Source: Erythrophleum ivorense (taxonomy: Eukaryota > Streptophyta > Magnoliopsida > Fabales > Fabaceae). From it: DNA of 64,000 nt. Numbering within the stretch: the first letter of the stretch is position 1; each line of letters starts with the position of its first letter. Both the position numbers and the translations under genes were made by a program. This document shows positions 26,601-41,468 of this stretch, piece by piece. The stretch is from the NCBI GenBank assembly GCA_026724425.1, contig JAIUCV010000116.1:2170001-2234000 (forward strand), read 5' to 3'. The notes beneath the pieces are model-generated. The model was given only the letters and a program-made list of their open reading frames with translations, did no database searches and had not been told where the DNA came from.

Positions 26601-29600
26601 TTAAATCTTGTTTTTTAATTAGTAGAGGGAAGCCATACTTCTACTTTGCATTAAATGAACTATTCAGGGTTCTTTCGTTATGCTGGAAGTAATCTGCTAT
26701 ACATTGTTGTTTTGAACATAATTTTGCATGATTCTCTGCTGAATAGGCTGTTGGACGTGTTTCCAACCTTTTGAACTCTGCCTTGAATTTTTCATTGACC
26801 TTCTCGTCAAGACCTCTGCAAATGTTTCTGCCACATCAAAAGATCTTGTGGACCTTGGATGCATGGACTAAAGTGGATGCAGGTTGGTGCAAGAGCTCTA
26901 CTTGTGTTTCTTTTCTGTCTTTGCAAATGCAGTTGTTGACAATTTCCCACTTTTTTGGGATATTCTAGTGAATGTGAAAATTGCAAGCTTTATTCTGGAG
27001 TTGTGGTTTAGGTGGCATCAGTCGTTGTGGATGTGTTTCCCTGAATTTGTTAAGGTATGGGTAAGTGAAAATTTGGTTTGACATTTTGTTGTGCCTTTTT
27101 ATTTGCCTTTTTACCCATTTATGATATCTTTTTTTTTTTGGCAGAATTTCTCAAATATTGATGGTTTTGATGCAATTGATATTGCACTACCCCATATGCT
27201 TATTGAGCCTGTCAATGCATCAACTGTCTTTCAGATTACGTGAGTCCCTTTTCTTTGTGTAGATTCCTTAGTTATTCATTTTCTGCCTTCGGCATTATGA
27301 CCCTTCATGTATTTATAATTCTTCTAAAGTTCCATTTTTTTCTCTCTCTTGAAGTTTTGAATTTTAACTTCTTGATTATAAGATAATCAATACTGATATT
27401 CATTAAAAATTGTAATTTAGATTTGATTTTTAATAATTTTCTGTAGTCTTCATGAATGGATTCTTGAGACCATTTTTTTGGTGCAATCTTGAATTTATTT
27501 GGTAAAGAATTTGTCATTGGCTTTGAATACTGGGCCTGCAGATACTGATAAGTTTTCCCTGTGTAGCATGTTGTTGATTTAATATATCTCTGGAGAAAGA
27601 TTGCTGTCCTATTTAAACTAGAATGAAGCCATATTTCTATAATTCCTTTTGTCAAATGCTTGTCTACTTGCATATTCTTGTCAAAATTATGAGGTATTTT
27701 TGGTTCTATAAGATTATCTGTTATCTGCTGTTGTGGATATCAAAGGATTTCCAGAGATATGCGTTGCTTCTGTTTTGGGTTTGGAACATAAGGTTTGTAT
27801 TATACTATCAAATGTCTTATTTTACTTTATTTTATTTTTTTTGGGATTTTGTGTTCAGGCAAGGCACACATGCTATCAGGGAGTTTAGGTTGCAATGTCT
27901 TAAGTTTAGAGTTACCTCGTCCAATATGTGGCATAGCTCTAATCTTGGGGCACATGTGCCTAACTTTCTTTTATCTGCTGCACGTTCTCTTTTCCAGCAG
28001 GTAGTACTATTCTGTGCCTTATATTCTTAGGTGATTCTTGTCTGAGAGTTATACCTGTTATTATTAAACTGACTTATTCTTATAATACTGCTTATTTTCA
28101 GATCATGTATGCGCACAAAAAATCTTTTAATGTGGATCAATTTTCTTCAATTAAGTCTATCTTTTGTTCTTTCCAGAAGAAGATGGTCACAGTAAGTCCT
28201 TTTATGTTTTCTATCGCTTATTTGTTTCTTTGTTTAGGAAAAACAAGCATTCAAGCAAAGACAGTTAAGCCACTATAATGCTCCGTTTTCTTTAAAAAAA
28301 ATGTTGTGGAATACATTCATTGAAGCTTAATCTTTTTTATCATAAAATGTCTCTGGCTTCTAATCTATGAACAAATTCCCATAGGTAAAATTGTCTCTAG
28401 ATTTTTGTAGAATTCTTGGAACAAGTTGAGGACTGTTTAGTTTGTTTTCCTCATTCATGCAGATGACACATTCTATAAAAAATTGCCAACTTTAGCATTG
28501 GTCAAACCACTATGCTTTGTAATAAGAACTGCATAAAATTTTTTGAAATATAAATGGATTTGGGCATGTGGCTATGGATATTCTTCTCCTTTCCCTTTCT
28601 TTTCTTTTTCTAAAAGTGGGATATTAAGGAAAATGGTAATAGTAGTTATTATTTATGTAGTGCGTTGTTTAGGCTTGAGCGCTATTGTTTGCATGGAAAT
28701 TTATGTCATTCATGCACTCTTGTTGCACCATGGTGTGCTTTAGATTATGTATTCAATGCTGGCTGTTGCAAATTCTCTATTTTGTTTAAGAGCCGTACGG
28801 TAGACTGGTACCCATGAATTTTTTCCCCTGTTTTCTCATTCCCTCATTGACTGTTACTAGGAAGAAAAGATCCAATCGTTGACAACCTTGCTTGCTTCAT
28901 CAAGGCACCACAGATTGAAAGATTTGGCTCATAAGTTCATTGTTCCATTGCTTAGAGAGCTATATATTCAATCCACTCCTGCTGGTAATTATATGCTTCT
29001 TCTTTATGCTTTTTATTGATATATATGTATAGACTCTTCTTGCTTCTTTTGACAGTTGCAAAATTTAAATAAAAACCACAGAAACTTACTTAGCATAGAA
29101 AGCAGGGCAATCAATTATCATTATATATTGATAATTTTATCAGAGCTTGGATGTATACCTATCGTCAATATATTTTTATATTTGCATAGACCAACGGCTA
29201 TCTATTGCCCTAGTCTGATTCTCTTATATTTTAACTTTGCCTTTCTTCTTTCTTAGACTTCAATCGTAATCTTGGTTGTGTGTGGTTGCACATTGGGGGA
29301 TTACGCATTCGTCTCTTGCTTAGCCGCATGGATATTGATCCTGCCATGAAGTACTATTACAAATACTCGCAGCTAGTAGAAACAATATCATCACTAGAAC
29401 TTGAAATCCAGGTATTCTGAAAATACGCATTTGGTTTGTTACCTGGGTAGTTGACAGTTGATATGACACAAGCCTTTTTTTCTCTCTCCTTTTTGGCAAT
29501 ATTTGCTTTTTTATATTGAGACTGCCCCCTTCATTCTAGAACAAATTGAGCTTTTCTTTGTTTATGCTACTAGTCTACTGCTATTTCATCTTCTGTCATT

Positions 29601-32600
29601 ATTATTGTTATTGTTATAGCTCCTAAGTGAAACTTTACCTTTCTATTTACTAAATTCTTTCCAGGTGAGGAAAGAGTGTGGGTATTTAGCAGGACAACTT
29701 TTGACTGGAGAAGCTGATAAAAGAAAAGCAAAAAGGCTAGGAAAGCTTCAAGAAGAGTGTAGAAAGCTACAAAAAAAGGTTTGAAGATTCTGTTCTTTCC
29801 ATTCTGTTTCTTGTTCTTCATACTTTCTTGAAGATACTTTTTTAATTGCAGTCTTCAACAATGGTCATAAAGTGGTTGTGAATATTTTTGTTGCAGAAAA
29901 AACAAAACAATTTTATTATTGGTCAACAAACTTTTATGGTGTTATATAAACTCAGTACTTTTTGGAAAATGTGATTTGTTCATTGTGTTGTTCAGTTTTA
30001 TCTTTGTCTGGAGTGCATAATGTTATTTATTGACCTCTTGAGGTCAAAAGTTGGGATCTGGACAAAGTTCTATAATTCAAACGTCACACATTTAACTTTT
30101 TAGCCATCTTTTAAACTTAAGTGATGAGAAATTGATGAAGTTGTCTTGTACTTAGATTGTGTACCGGTCTGAACCTTGGAAATACATGGAGTTAATGGAT
30201 GAATGTGTTGATTTCCTTAAACTCGTTTCATCATTGGAATTTATGGTGAGTAGTACTGAAGCCAAGGAATTACAACAGTTTGTCAACCAGGCATGCAACT
30301 GGCAGGTATAACTATTTTAGCTGTTTAATGGATGTCTTCATGGTTGAAGCAAAAATGGATAACAGTAAATATGCATTTTTATTCTATGTCACATGAATAT
30401 AAGTATTATAATGCCCAGAATATTATTACTTTTAAATGCTTAGTATTTTAATTATAGGATGGCATCATAATTTCTTTATAATATTTAAATCATATTTATG
30501 GTAATGCAATCAAATATTAGTTAAATTTGATAAAACAGTAAGTAGGATTTCTAAAGCAAAATGATATGGACAGGATCATTTTTATGGCCTTCTTTTGGCA
30601 TTCAGCCCATGGCTTCTTCAAGGGAAACATCCATAATATATTGGAGACCCTTGTATTGATTACTCTGTCTTTACAATGTTTCTTCTTTCCTCGATCTTCC
30701 TCTCAGTACTCTTTCTACTCTTCTCTATAATTTTTTTCACCAAAAAGTATTAATTTTCTTGGTTTACACACATGCACACACATATTGCTGTGAGAACCTA
30801 ATGAAATTCAATATATATTAGAAAATTAAAAGAACAAAATATTCAAGTGTGATATAACTGATTTCTGTACAATTTAATTTTTTTTTGGTTGGCAATTTGG
30901 AAATTACTAAATCTCCTATTAATGAATTTATTCCATGAGGCTTCCACTTATAATATTGTTTATTGAATTTCATTACTCACGTTCTAATACATTTATTATT
31001 ATTTTTCCTATTATAAATTTCAGGAAACAGCAACTCATTTTATTGATCGATTGACAGATGAATACAGTGCATATAATGACATAATTCAACCAATCCAAGT
31101 TGCTGTTTTTGAGATGAAATTGGGGTTGTCACTGATTCTGTCAAGTACCTTGGAAAATGCATATCTGAGTAAAATTGGGCAGGGGAACATTAACTTGGTT
31201 ATGGTATCTTTTGCCTGAATTTGGTATTTCTGAATTTAATTACTTCTTTTGACTTGATGATTGACATTGGGATCCTTCCAGGAAACAATATATACACTTA
31301 TGAGATTCCCTCGTGGTGCTTCATGCAAGTTGATTTCTGTTAAGTACAACAGTAGTTTGGACATGCTGCCTTCATACAGACTAGATTCTGGCACAGGCTT
31401 TTATTCAGTGGATAGAGGTTTGCTGGAAAGGCTTGTTACTCTTTCAAGTGGCATTGCCTCTCTTAAGAAGGTCAATACTTAATTAAATTAAATTCCTGCG
31501 CTATTGTAATAATATTAGTTGTGTAATGCACAGAATCAATTTGTCTTGTTTTTCATTTAGCAACTGAATCATGAAAAGCAGGTTTCCGTTATGCAACATA
31601 AAGCTGCTGCCTGGCAGAATATTCTTGTTCAGATTGCACATTCTGTAGCTAACACAAAGATAATAGATGCTGAATCGTATCTGGTCAGATTCCTCTCTTT
31701 GGTTTTTTTATGTCAACTAATTCATTGATATTGGTAGAAACAATTGTTTGCTTACAACATAGTATATTATGTGCATCAGCTCTTGGACAATATATTTGAC
31801 AAGTTTGCCAGGCTTTGGATGAGTATGAAAGTTCAGGTGAAGTCCAAAAGTGATTATGATGCCCAACAGTACAAGTTTAAACCTCGAGCTTTTCAAATCG
31901 AGAGTGTTATTGAAGTTGACATATCAGCTCTGTCAAATTTGTTTGCAACGGAAACATTTTCAGAATGGAAAGAATTTTCTGCTGAAGAGATATCCACCGA
32001 GAAAGTAATAGTTAAAATGAGTTTCTTAAACACCCCCCCCCCCAAAAAAACAAAAAACACACACACACACACACACACATATATTTAATTTTGTTTTTTT
32101 TTTCTCATCCTGTACTTGTTGGATGTATGAAATGAAATATGTACATTTAATCAGATGGAAGCTACTGAGGAATGTGAAACGTTAGTGGAAGAATGGAAGC
32201 AGCTGGAAGAGTCTATCCTGAACAGTGTGGTTCTTATTCACAATAAGTTATTTGGATCTGCTGATCTAGTCCAAATTGTGAGTTTCTTTAGCTTTATTGC
32301 CAGCATAGATTCAAAAATAGAATATACTTTCCTATTTGGGGTTAAAAGATTTCAATCCTAAGTGTTCTTCCTAAACTGAAAATATTTTTTCCAGGATTTC
32401 CTAAATTGTAATTCTGCAAAATTTAAATAACTCACGAATATTTGGTTAGAAGGGTTGTAAGTTGGTTAATTTTTAGTTAACATCCAGGGGTAATGAAGTT
32501 TGCTTGGCCAACAAAAAGAAGACAAGTTCTAACTTGCGTAGTCTGCTTTACAGATTATTTTGTGTTTGGTTTTAGGATCTTCACTTGATTAATTAAACTA

Positions 32601-35600
32601 GCAATGTTTGTTTTGGCTCATTTTGCTTTATGCTTATTAAAGACTTTCAATGAGCACTTGCAATAGAAAATAATTGCTATTTTTATTAAAAATTATATTG
32701 AACAACATTGTAGGCACACATGACAATTTCAGAAATGCTAACCTTTTGATTTTTTTTTTTAAATAAAACTTTGGACTGTTAAGAGCTTGCATTTTTATTG
32801 AACCATTTAATGATTTCTTATGGACACTTAACAACGCAGTTGAAGTTTTCTTTGGATATTTCTAACACAAGCTGTCATTTGGATATTTGTTTTCAGTTGT
32901 AAGTATTGAAGAAATGGTACATTTATTTATGATGCTTTCTCTGTTTTCATCTGTTTGTTTATGTATATCTGTGTGTGGATTGGTAAACTCTATATCTTGC
33001 AGTTGTAATATGATACTTCTTATTTGATTCAGCCCGGAACTTTCCAAGTTTCTGATAAGGATCGATTACTTTCCTTCCGTGACTCATACACACTGGGTGT
33101 TGATTTAATCAGAGGTAATTATCAGTACAGGATTTATTTTTCAGGTAGTCCATTAAATTTTGCTTCCTGAAAATGCTTATGAGCTCTTAAACCCCCCCCT
33201 CCCCAAAAAAAAAAAAGCTTATGATCTTTGTGTCTCAACTTTAATCTTTTCTTTATTAATTTGTTTCTTCCCTCAGGTGCCCCGACTTCACTCTTGTCCA
33301 GTTTAGATGCTAAACTCATGCCAGAGCACTTACTTCATCTCTGTTTGGACTATGAGCAGAAGTTCTTTTCGATTCACAGATCTGCTACAGGATACAATTT
33401 TTACAAGGTTTTGCCACCTCTGTTGTCTTGATTTTTTGGATTCCCCTCTCCTCCCCCCTCTTTTTTGTTGGCTAATCTCTGCATGTCCTGGGTTTGAAAA
33501 TTTGCATCACCTTTTTTTTTGTTTTTCCCCCCCTGGGTCAAGGATTCATATGCTTCTGAGATGGCAAAAATAGTGGAAGCACTTGCTCCTCTCCAGCAGC
33601 GGATTCTCTCTCTTCAAAATGAGTTGCAAGATCATAATGATGTTCAGAAAATATTGAATATAATTGACATGCTCTTGAGCCTTCCTTTGGTTACCCCTTT
33701 ATCAAAGGTAGTCACCAATGACTAATTGTATTCCTGTTCTTTATCCAGATTTGTTTGCTACATGGAAATAATCAGAAGCATAGCATCCTTTATATCACAT
33801 ATGTTTAAGCTGTTGAAAAGACTGTAAATTCATATCATTTACTGCCCTCCAATAATAACCTATGGCTACTTTGCTTTGAAAGGTTCCAATGCATGTTTCA
33901 TATACAAAATTTCTTGGAATTCAACTATTAAGTTAATTGTCTGGAATCCTACTGCACGGGGTTTCTCCTACAGTTGTCATCTAGTTCTCCTTCAATTGTA
34001 TGTTTATTAAAAATGATTTTAGATGGGTTTCCATTTGTCTGTATTGAACAGAAAAGGTGTTTGTTTTATGATTATTGGATTCCATGAGTTCCTTCAAGTT
34101 TCTTCCACTTTTTATTTTTACCTTATTCAATGTTTCTTTTATATATAGCCGGTGTGAATTTTCTCCCCCCCCCTCCTCTTGTGGGGGACATAAACAGTAT
34201 CAGTTTGTTGTTTGTCTTTAGCACTTTCTTTCCTGTGAAAGTATGTGCTTAAAAAAATTACATCCACTAGCTTGCTGGTTTTAAGTAATAATATGCAGGG
34301 TTATAGATTATATTCTCTCTTTTCTAGGCTTTTTCAGGGTTGCAGTTTTTACTGCACAAGGCTCAAGCTGTGCAAGAAAGTGGCTCAAAATTCTGCCTTT
34401 CACGTATGAAATTTCTTTTGACTGTTATGACCGTGTATTATTTGATGTCTATGTATTAATATTCATGTTTCAAATGGCTTACAGGTGAATTAGAACCTGT
34501 TTTTGATCTATTGTCCTCGTGGAAAAAGTTGGAACTGGACTCCTGGCCTGCTTTGCTCGATGAGGTTATGGATCAGTATGAGAATAATGCTGGGAAAGTA
34601 AGTGGCAATTGTCTTTCTTATTGTTGCTGTTATTTACTTTTATCAAATTGGCAAGGTTACTGTTCTTCCATAGACGTTAGAGACGTGCAAGTGACTAAGG
34701 TAATAAATATTGGTGCATCATTCCCACTTTTGAAATATCTATAATATTCAGGGTTTAAGTTATTCTTGATTCTTTTTCCTTAGGAGTTTGAATGATAGAG
34801 AAAATTCAGAACTGCAGACTCTTTTGCTCTTGCATGATTCTATTCAATTGTTACCTCATTTAGATAGGAGTGTTTGGATTCTTGATCTTAGGGTGCCTAG
34901 TAAGTTTTTTTTGGGGTTGAATTCTTACCGACTCTTGCAAGAGAGAGAAATTGCTCCTTGATAGTAACTTTTGGGGATCAAAATCTCCTTTAAACGTCAA
35001 GTCTTTCATTTGACAGCATTGGATTAATATTATTGATATGTAGAGATTTGATTTCCTCACAAATCTCTTTCTCTTGATATGTACATCACGTGTGGTTCTA
35101 ATTTGGGAATAGCTATCCAATTTTCTTTCTTTCTTTCAAAAAGCTACTTCCATGCAAGTTAATTATTTGGGGAAGCTTGAGTATATAGTCTCAACTTGAA
35201 AGAGTTACTAATGATTATACTCAAATGGTTGGGAGGAGCGAGGAGTGCAAAGCTTCATGGTGGCGTGCTATTTTTGTTGTATTCTTACTGTTTTAATGAT
35301 ATTGTCTTTGTTTGGTTATTTTTCATGGCATGATCTATAGTTTGTTAAATACCTTAATTTATCTTGAACCTGGAGGGAGGGCTGATTGAGTACCTCATGT
35401 TGGATCAATACTAAAAATATATAATACTCTTGAGCAATTTAGCGATTGAAAGACACATTGTACCTCCTGGGTTTCTTCTCTTTTGTCAACAATACTCCTT
35501 TTTGTGAATATCAAATTTAGAAAAAGGGTCTATATCTCATGACTTTTTGAGTATGAGACTTTTTGAGTCTATCTTATGAGATTCAAAGAATGCTCTGCTT

Positions 35601-38600
35601 TATAACCGTTGAAGTTGTACTTTCTCTCTTCTCTGTCCACATTGTTGAGAAACCTATTAAAGTAGGCCTCTTATGGTATTAGGAGTTTGTTATTATCTAG
35701 AATCTGAGTTTATCATTGTCTAGTCTTAGAGTTTATTGTTGTTTAGGAGTCTTGGTTGTCCTTTATCATTATCTTTAAGATTTTGTCTTGTAGTTAATTT
35801 CTATTTTGGTAGTTGTATAAATAGAGAGAGGGAGATGCCATGTGTGTGCAAGCCTTCTCATTCACCATATTTCTGTTTTTATCTTATACTTTACAACTAC
35901 AATTTCCTCTCTTATTTTTTACTTTAGTAATAAAAAGGCTATTTGGTGCTTACAATTTGTTCTGAGAAATGGGCTCAAAATTTACAATTCATATTAATGA
36001 TAAATTCCCCCTCATTTTTTAAAGAATATTCTGCCTATTTGTCTGTGGAAATAGCTTAATTTTTCCTTCCTTTCTTTTGTTGCAGCTGTGGTTTCCTCTG
36101 TATTCAGTTCTTCAACCCACTTCTTCTGATCAATCAATTTTCCAGAGGCATGTGATAGATTAATAATCAATCTGTCAATAAGAAGTTTCTTCCATTACAT
36201 TTTGTAAACCTGTTTTCTTGGATTACTTTTGTGATGCGTATGAATCTTGCAGCTTGGAGGATTTCATTCACACATCCAGCATTGGTGAATTCAGGAAACG
36301 TCTTCAGCTTCTTTTTGCTTTCCTTGGTCAAAACCATATCAGTGCATGCCTGAAAACAAAATCGAGGTATCATTTTGGTTCTAACAGTTCATTTGTGTTA
36401 AGTGTTATAAGAATTTAGGAAATTTTTACCCTACTAAGGTATATTAAGAATTTAGGAAATCTTGTAGTTTAAGAAAACAGTACTGGTAGTCCACCCAAGT
36501 ATATGGTATGAATCTGTTTGTGGTTATAGTATTAGTATTAATGGAGGTGACAGGTCAGTGTTGTACACACTGATTGTGTTTTTCAAGAATATATTTTATT
36601 TGTTGTTCTTTCCTTTTCTCCCCAACTTTTGTTCACCCTATTTTCTCAACAATTTGTCAAAGCGTTTTTAAAAAAAAAGAAAAAAGAAAAAAAATACATG
36701 AAAAGATTTGATGGAAGCCAATAGATAATTTTAGCTTAACGCTCCCTCCATATTATTCTATTTCCTGTCTTTTTCTGTTTGGCACAAGAAGATGATCGAA
36801 TTGGTGACCTTTTACCCAAACTAACCCTCCCAACCACTTGAGCTAGCCTCAAGTGGTTGGCACAACATATTTTAATGGGGCTATGTAGCAATAAATGCTT
36901 AATATAAGTTAATTTTGTTAAAAAAATCTTTTCTAATCGATTTTGTTAACCTGTGAACTCTGCAGTCCTGGCGGGATGGAACATTCGAAGTACTTGTATA
37001 ATATTTTTGGATTTTATGTGCAGTTCTTACCAATGTGAGTCACTTTCTGTTATTATATTTGCAATATTTTGTGTTTTATCCCTGGCCTTATCAGATGTCT
37101 GTTGGTGAGTAATTATATGAGTGACTGCAGAGTATCGAAGTACATCAACATGAATAAGAAAGAAATTGAGGGTGAACTTAAAGCACTGGTGAAACTATGT
37201 CGGTGGGACCATACTAAGAGTTATTTGTCCATTGAAAACTTGAAAAAGAGTCAGCAGAAGCTTAGGAAGCTTATACAGAAGTATACTGTAAGTGTTAAGC
37301 TGTCTTTTTCTTTTGCTTGAAGACAATTCTTTTTCCTGCATTTCTCCATTCCTTTCCCTGGTTTTATTTTTAGGGCCAAACTATCATCTAATATACAAAT
37401 AATTGAGTCAATTTAGCCTTTCTTTTAATGTCAATACTTCATACTTGACAGGGGTCTCAACTCATAAATTGCTTGAGTTGATTTCTATTTATGTGATATA
37501 TTGCAAAAAGCAGGTTTTACTACATTTTAACGTGTTAGATGTCTATTTATCTGTTGTTGAATAGCTTGGTTAATTTCTCACAGGATTATGATTTTTCCTT
37601 ATTCCAATTTTGTTGCCGCTCTAGAAAATATTTAATTTATGGTCTAGCTGATGCACCCTTCAGTTGAACTGCTGATCTAAGGTCATACAGTAGCATCCTT
37701 CCTTGTCCTGACAAATAAAAGAAAGAAATAAAAAATGATATTCCTGAATTTTTTTAATGCTTCTTTTCTAATGCTATGACTTTGCTTAGTAGCTCTGGAA
37801 TAGGCTCTTTGGCCTTAGCAAAGGGTTTGCCTATTTTGTTGATTCAATTCATTTTCAAAATTTTTTTGGGGAGGAGGAATAGAGACTAAAGTCTTCATAG
37901 AATTTGGAGTGTTTGGCTTCAGTGCAATGGCACTAGGTTTTTTAATCAGTGTTTTCGCCTTATTAGATTAATTAGATTATTATAAACAACTATAATGGGT
38001 TAGAGTTAGTTTGTTGGATTCTTTGTGGGTTAAACCAATGTTATTTTCAGGAGTGATCTGTTCTTTGGATATGCAGCTTTATTGAGCTATAGTGTTTTCT
38101 CCCATTTTGTTCTTCTGTTTTGTTTCCTTGATTCACGGACGATTTCTAATCCCTTTTTTCTTACATATATTGTGATGAGTTATTCATTTATCCAAAACAA
38201 TAATAAGGTAAAACTTTTTATCTCCTTGGTTAGATACCTGACTGTTGCAGCTCACAACATGTGTAAGTCCATTATTAAGTTGTAAGGCATTTGTGTGCTT
38301 AAATTGGTGGCAGCATTGCTCTAAAAACGCACTACAATTTGAAATTGAAATGATTTTCATTTTTGCGCACAAAAATTGTATATACTTCGTGGTTAGCATC
38401 ACTATATTCTGCTGATCTTTCCTTTTTATTGTTGAAGGATATTCTGCAAGAACCTGTGGTGATATTCCTTAACCAAGAAACTTCACAAAAGGGAGCAAAC
38501 CCTCAATCTTTTCATGGTCATAAGCTCATTTCTGATGTATTGAATAAGGGCTCGTTCAGTGTTGGCTTTGATTTGACAATTTTCAGTGACGAGAACAGGT

Positions 38601-41437
38601 TATCTGACTGCTGATTAGGCCTACTCTATTCTTTAATCTTGTGCAATTCATAGTTTGTTAACATGTCTTTTCTAATGTAGGTCTATATGGATTGGAGAAT
38701 GCTGCAGAAAATTAGATAGTGTTTTGCAAAACTTGCAGCTTAAGAAAAAACAAGTATTTGACGTTCTATCTCCACATTGGAAGAATGTTGAAGGTTTTTC
38801 CCTCCTTGCTTTTTTACTTTCTCTTTGCTTGGTTGGTTGCTTGTTGGAAATAGTAAGGACTTGATAATTTGTGCAGAATCTGGAAGTATATTTAGACCTT
38901 GTACTGGCTCCCAGCGTGCAATTCTGTGTTACCTGGAGGGATGGAAAGCAATTTGGCATATGATTGAGAATATATATATAACAGCAGTTGACTGCGATCA
39001 ACTTTGGAGGGAAGAAAACAAGAGTCAAGGGAAGAGAAGAGCTTTGTCTGAACTTCTTAAGCTTTTAGAAAGTAGTGGTTTGTCTCGACACAAGTCTACA
39101 TATTGGGAGGTGCAAAACTTAGTTGTTTGAATTTATGAATTTCTTGATTTCTCTCTTTATTCAGATATGCTAGTGCTTTCATTTTTCTTACTTTCCCCCT
39201 GCTTTTTGATCATTTGCACAGGTTCAGCATAAACCTTCGTGGTTCCTTCAGCACTCGGGTGACATGCAACATTTGTTGCTGACAAATAGTAGACTACCTT
39301 CGGTCATCTCAGAAACTGCAGCTGGGGTCCAAAAAAATGATGTACTTGAAGAAAGCTTAGTTGTGGAGTGGAAAGCAGCCATTGAACATTACTTTAAGAG
39401 TGTTGTATCTGTGCTTCATCTGCAGCAGATTTGCCTCAATCCTCACAAAGATATAACTCGTGAACAGGTAAATCCGAATGTTAATTTTGGTACTTACTGG
39501 CTTAAATTGAAGTCAAAAGAATTAACCCTAAGGTTGCATAATTTATTTTTAGTTGTTTTTTTATTCCTTTAAAAATTATGAAATTCTTCTATTTATTTCT
39601 TCTACATTATCTTCTCTTATGTTGTGCATTTTTCTTCTTCTTATTTATTTTTAGTTGGTGAATTTTACATCTCCACTGCATTGCATTGACCGTGCATTAT
39701 GAATTATGATATGCAATATCAAACTGATCCACCTGTTGCTGTGTGTCTTTGTAATTTCATTCAACTGTGCCTTTTATATCATTTCACTTGACTAGGCATG
39801 TTAGTATGTGAATTTTACATCTCTACTGCATTGCCTTGCCTGTGCATCATGATAGCAATATCAGACTGACCCACCTGTTGTTGTGAGCCTTCTCAATCAT
39901 GAATAATTTCAATTCAATTGTGCCTCTTGTATATTTTATCTGAACTTTTTTTGGCAGGTTGATAGGTCAAGTTCTTTCCTCAACCAGCTTGTTCAAGTGC
40001 AACAGAACCAGCTTGCTGCTGCCAATGGTTTTGATCAGCAGTTGAAATGCTTGAGAGAATGCGTATCTACTTTGAAAAAGTTGTATTCAATGTCCACCTC
40101 CACTGATAACAATACTGTGTATGAGTGCTTTATTCCAGAGCAGCTCACTGCCCTTAAATGCATGTGGCAACAAAAGGTAAGTGTTGCCATTACAAGCCCA
40201 TTTGGACATTTAGGTTCTTGTGACTCTGATTTAAGATTTCAATTAACAGTGATCTTTCTTGACCTTGCAGCAAATATTTGATAGCCTGTGCGCTATGTCA
40301 CAAGAAGAATTGCTTTTGCTAAGGACATACAAAAATAGCCACTTAAGTACTTGTGAAAGTGTAAGACCTTCAGTCAATCAGATGATTGCTTCCATAGAAA
40401 AATTTTTACCCGTGTTCTGCAGATCAAAGGTGCATACTTTGTTCATTGGTTGTGAATTGGTTTAAATTAATACTAGTTCCTATTGTTTTCTATTTATGGA
40501 AACTTAATTACAGGAATCATTGGACTGTTACCTAATTGGGGGGGTGAAAGCTATCACTGCAGTGACTTCTACCTCACATTTTTGCATTGTTACTGAAGAA
40601 ATGGAACAGTCAGTCTCTGTAAATTTCAATATTATAAAAGATTTTAAGGAGCAGTTGCGAGTACAGAAGCAAGATCTGGATAGAAGCTCAGTGAAAGAAG
40701 TTCTGATTGATCGTTTTCAAGAAATAATTGAGAAGGTGATATTTTCTTTCTATAAAACTCTTTACTTAATCATTATTTGTGACTTGGCTTTTGACTGAGC
40801 AAAATTATCTTTTGACATAGCCCTGACAAACTTTAGTAATTTAAATTAGAATATGGGGTTTAACTTCTTTGTTTGCTTTGCAGGCAATTTTAGTTGAGGA
40901 GGAGTTTACCTCTGCATTAAAGGCAAATTATATACCAGAAGATTTATCTGAAGAGGGCAGCTTTTGCAAGAGAAACTCTGCAGTGCTCAATACTGGATTT
41001 GATGAAGCCCTTAATTCTACATATAAACATATTGAATATGTTTTGCAGAAATTATGTTTGTCAAGCAACATCCTTGTGGCTGAAGAGTCCATAAATATAA
41101 CTTCATGGAAATTGCTATTTGTTGACTTTGTAGCGGATCTCAGACTGGACATACTGTGTGAGAAAGTTTTCAAAACAATCACTTTTGGGGTAAGTTCTGT
41201 TCAGTTGCAGGTTATTTGAGAGCCCCTTATTGATATATGACTAAAGTGGTGATTCATTTTCTGTGTAGAAGCCGGTGAATCATTCTGACAGTAAAATTTA
41301 CAGATATACAGTTGGAGGCCATGTTAGAGATCTATATATGTTAATGGATCTCGTACAGAATTTTGGTGATGAGCTCTTGAAAAATTTCCTAGCCATGCAT
41401 AGATCAGTAAGCTTAATACTCAGTTACCTCAATTCTA

Positions 41438-41468
<31 letters not shown>

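Noticed and set aside
27305..27673. Minus-strand ORF of 122 codons in an MDN1 intron.
   Set aside because: AT-rich, lysine- and isoleucine-rich chance frame with no recognisable domain.
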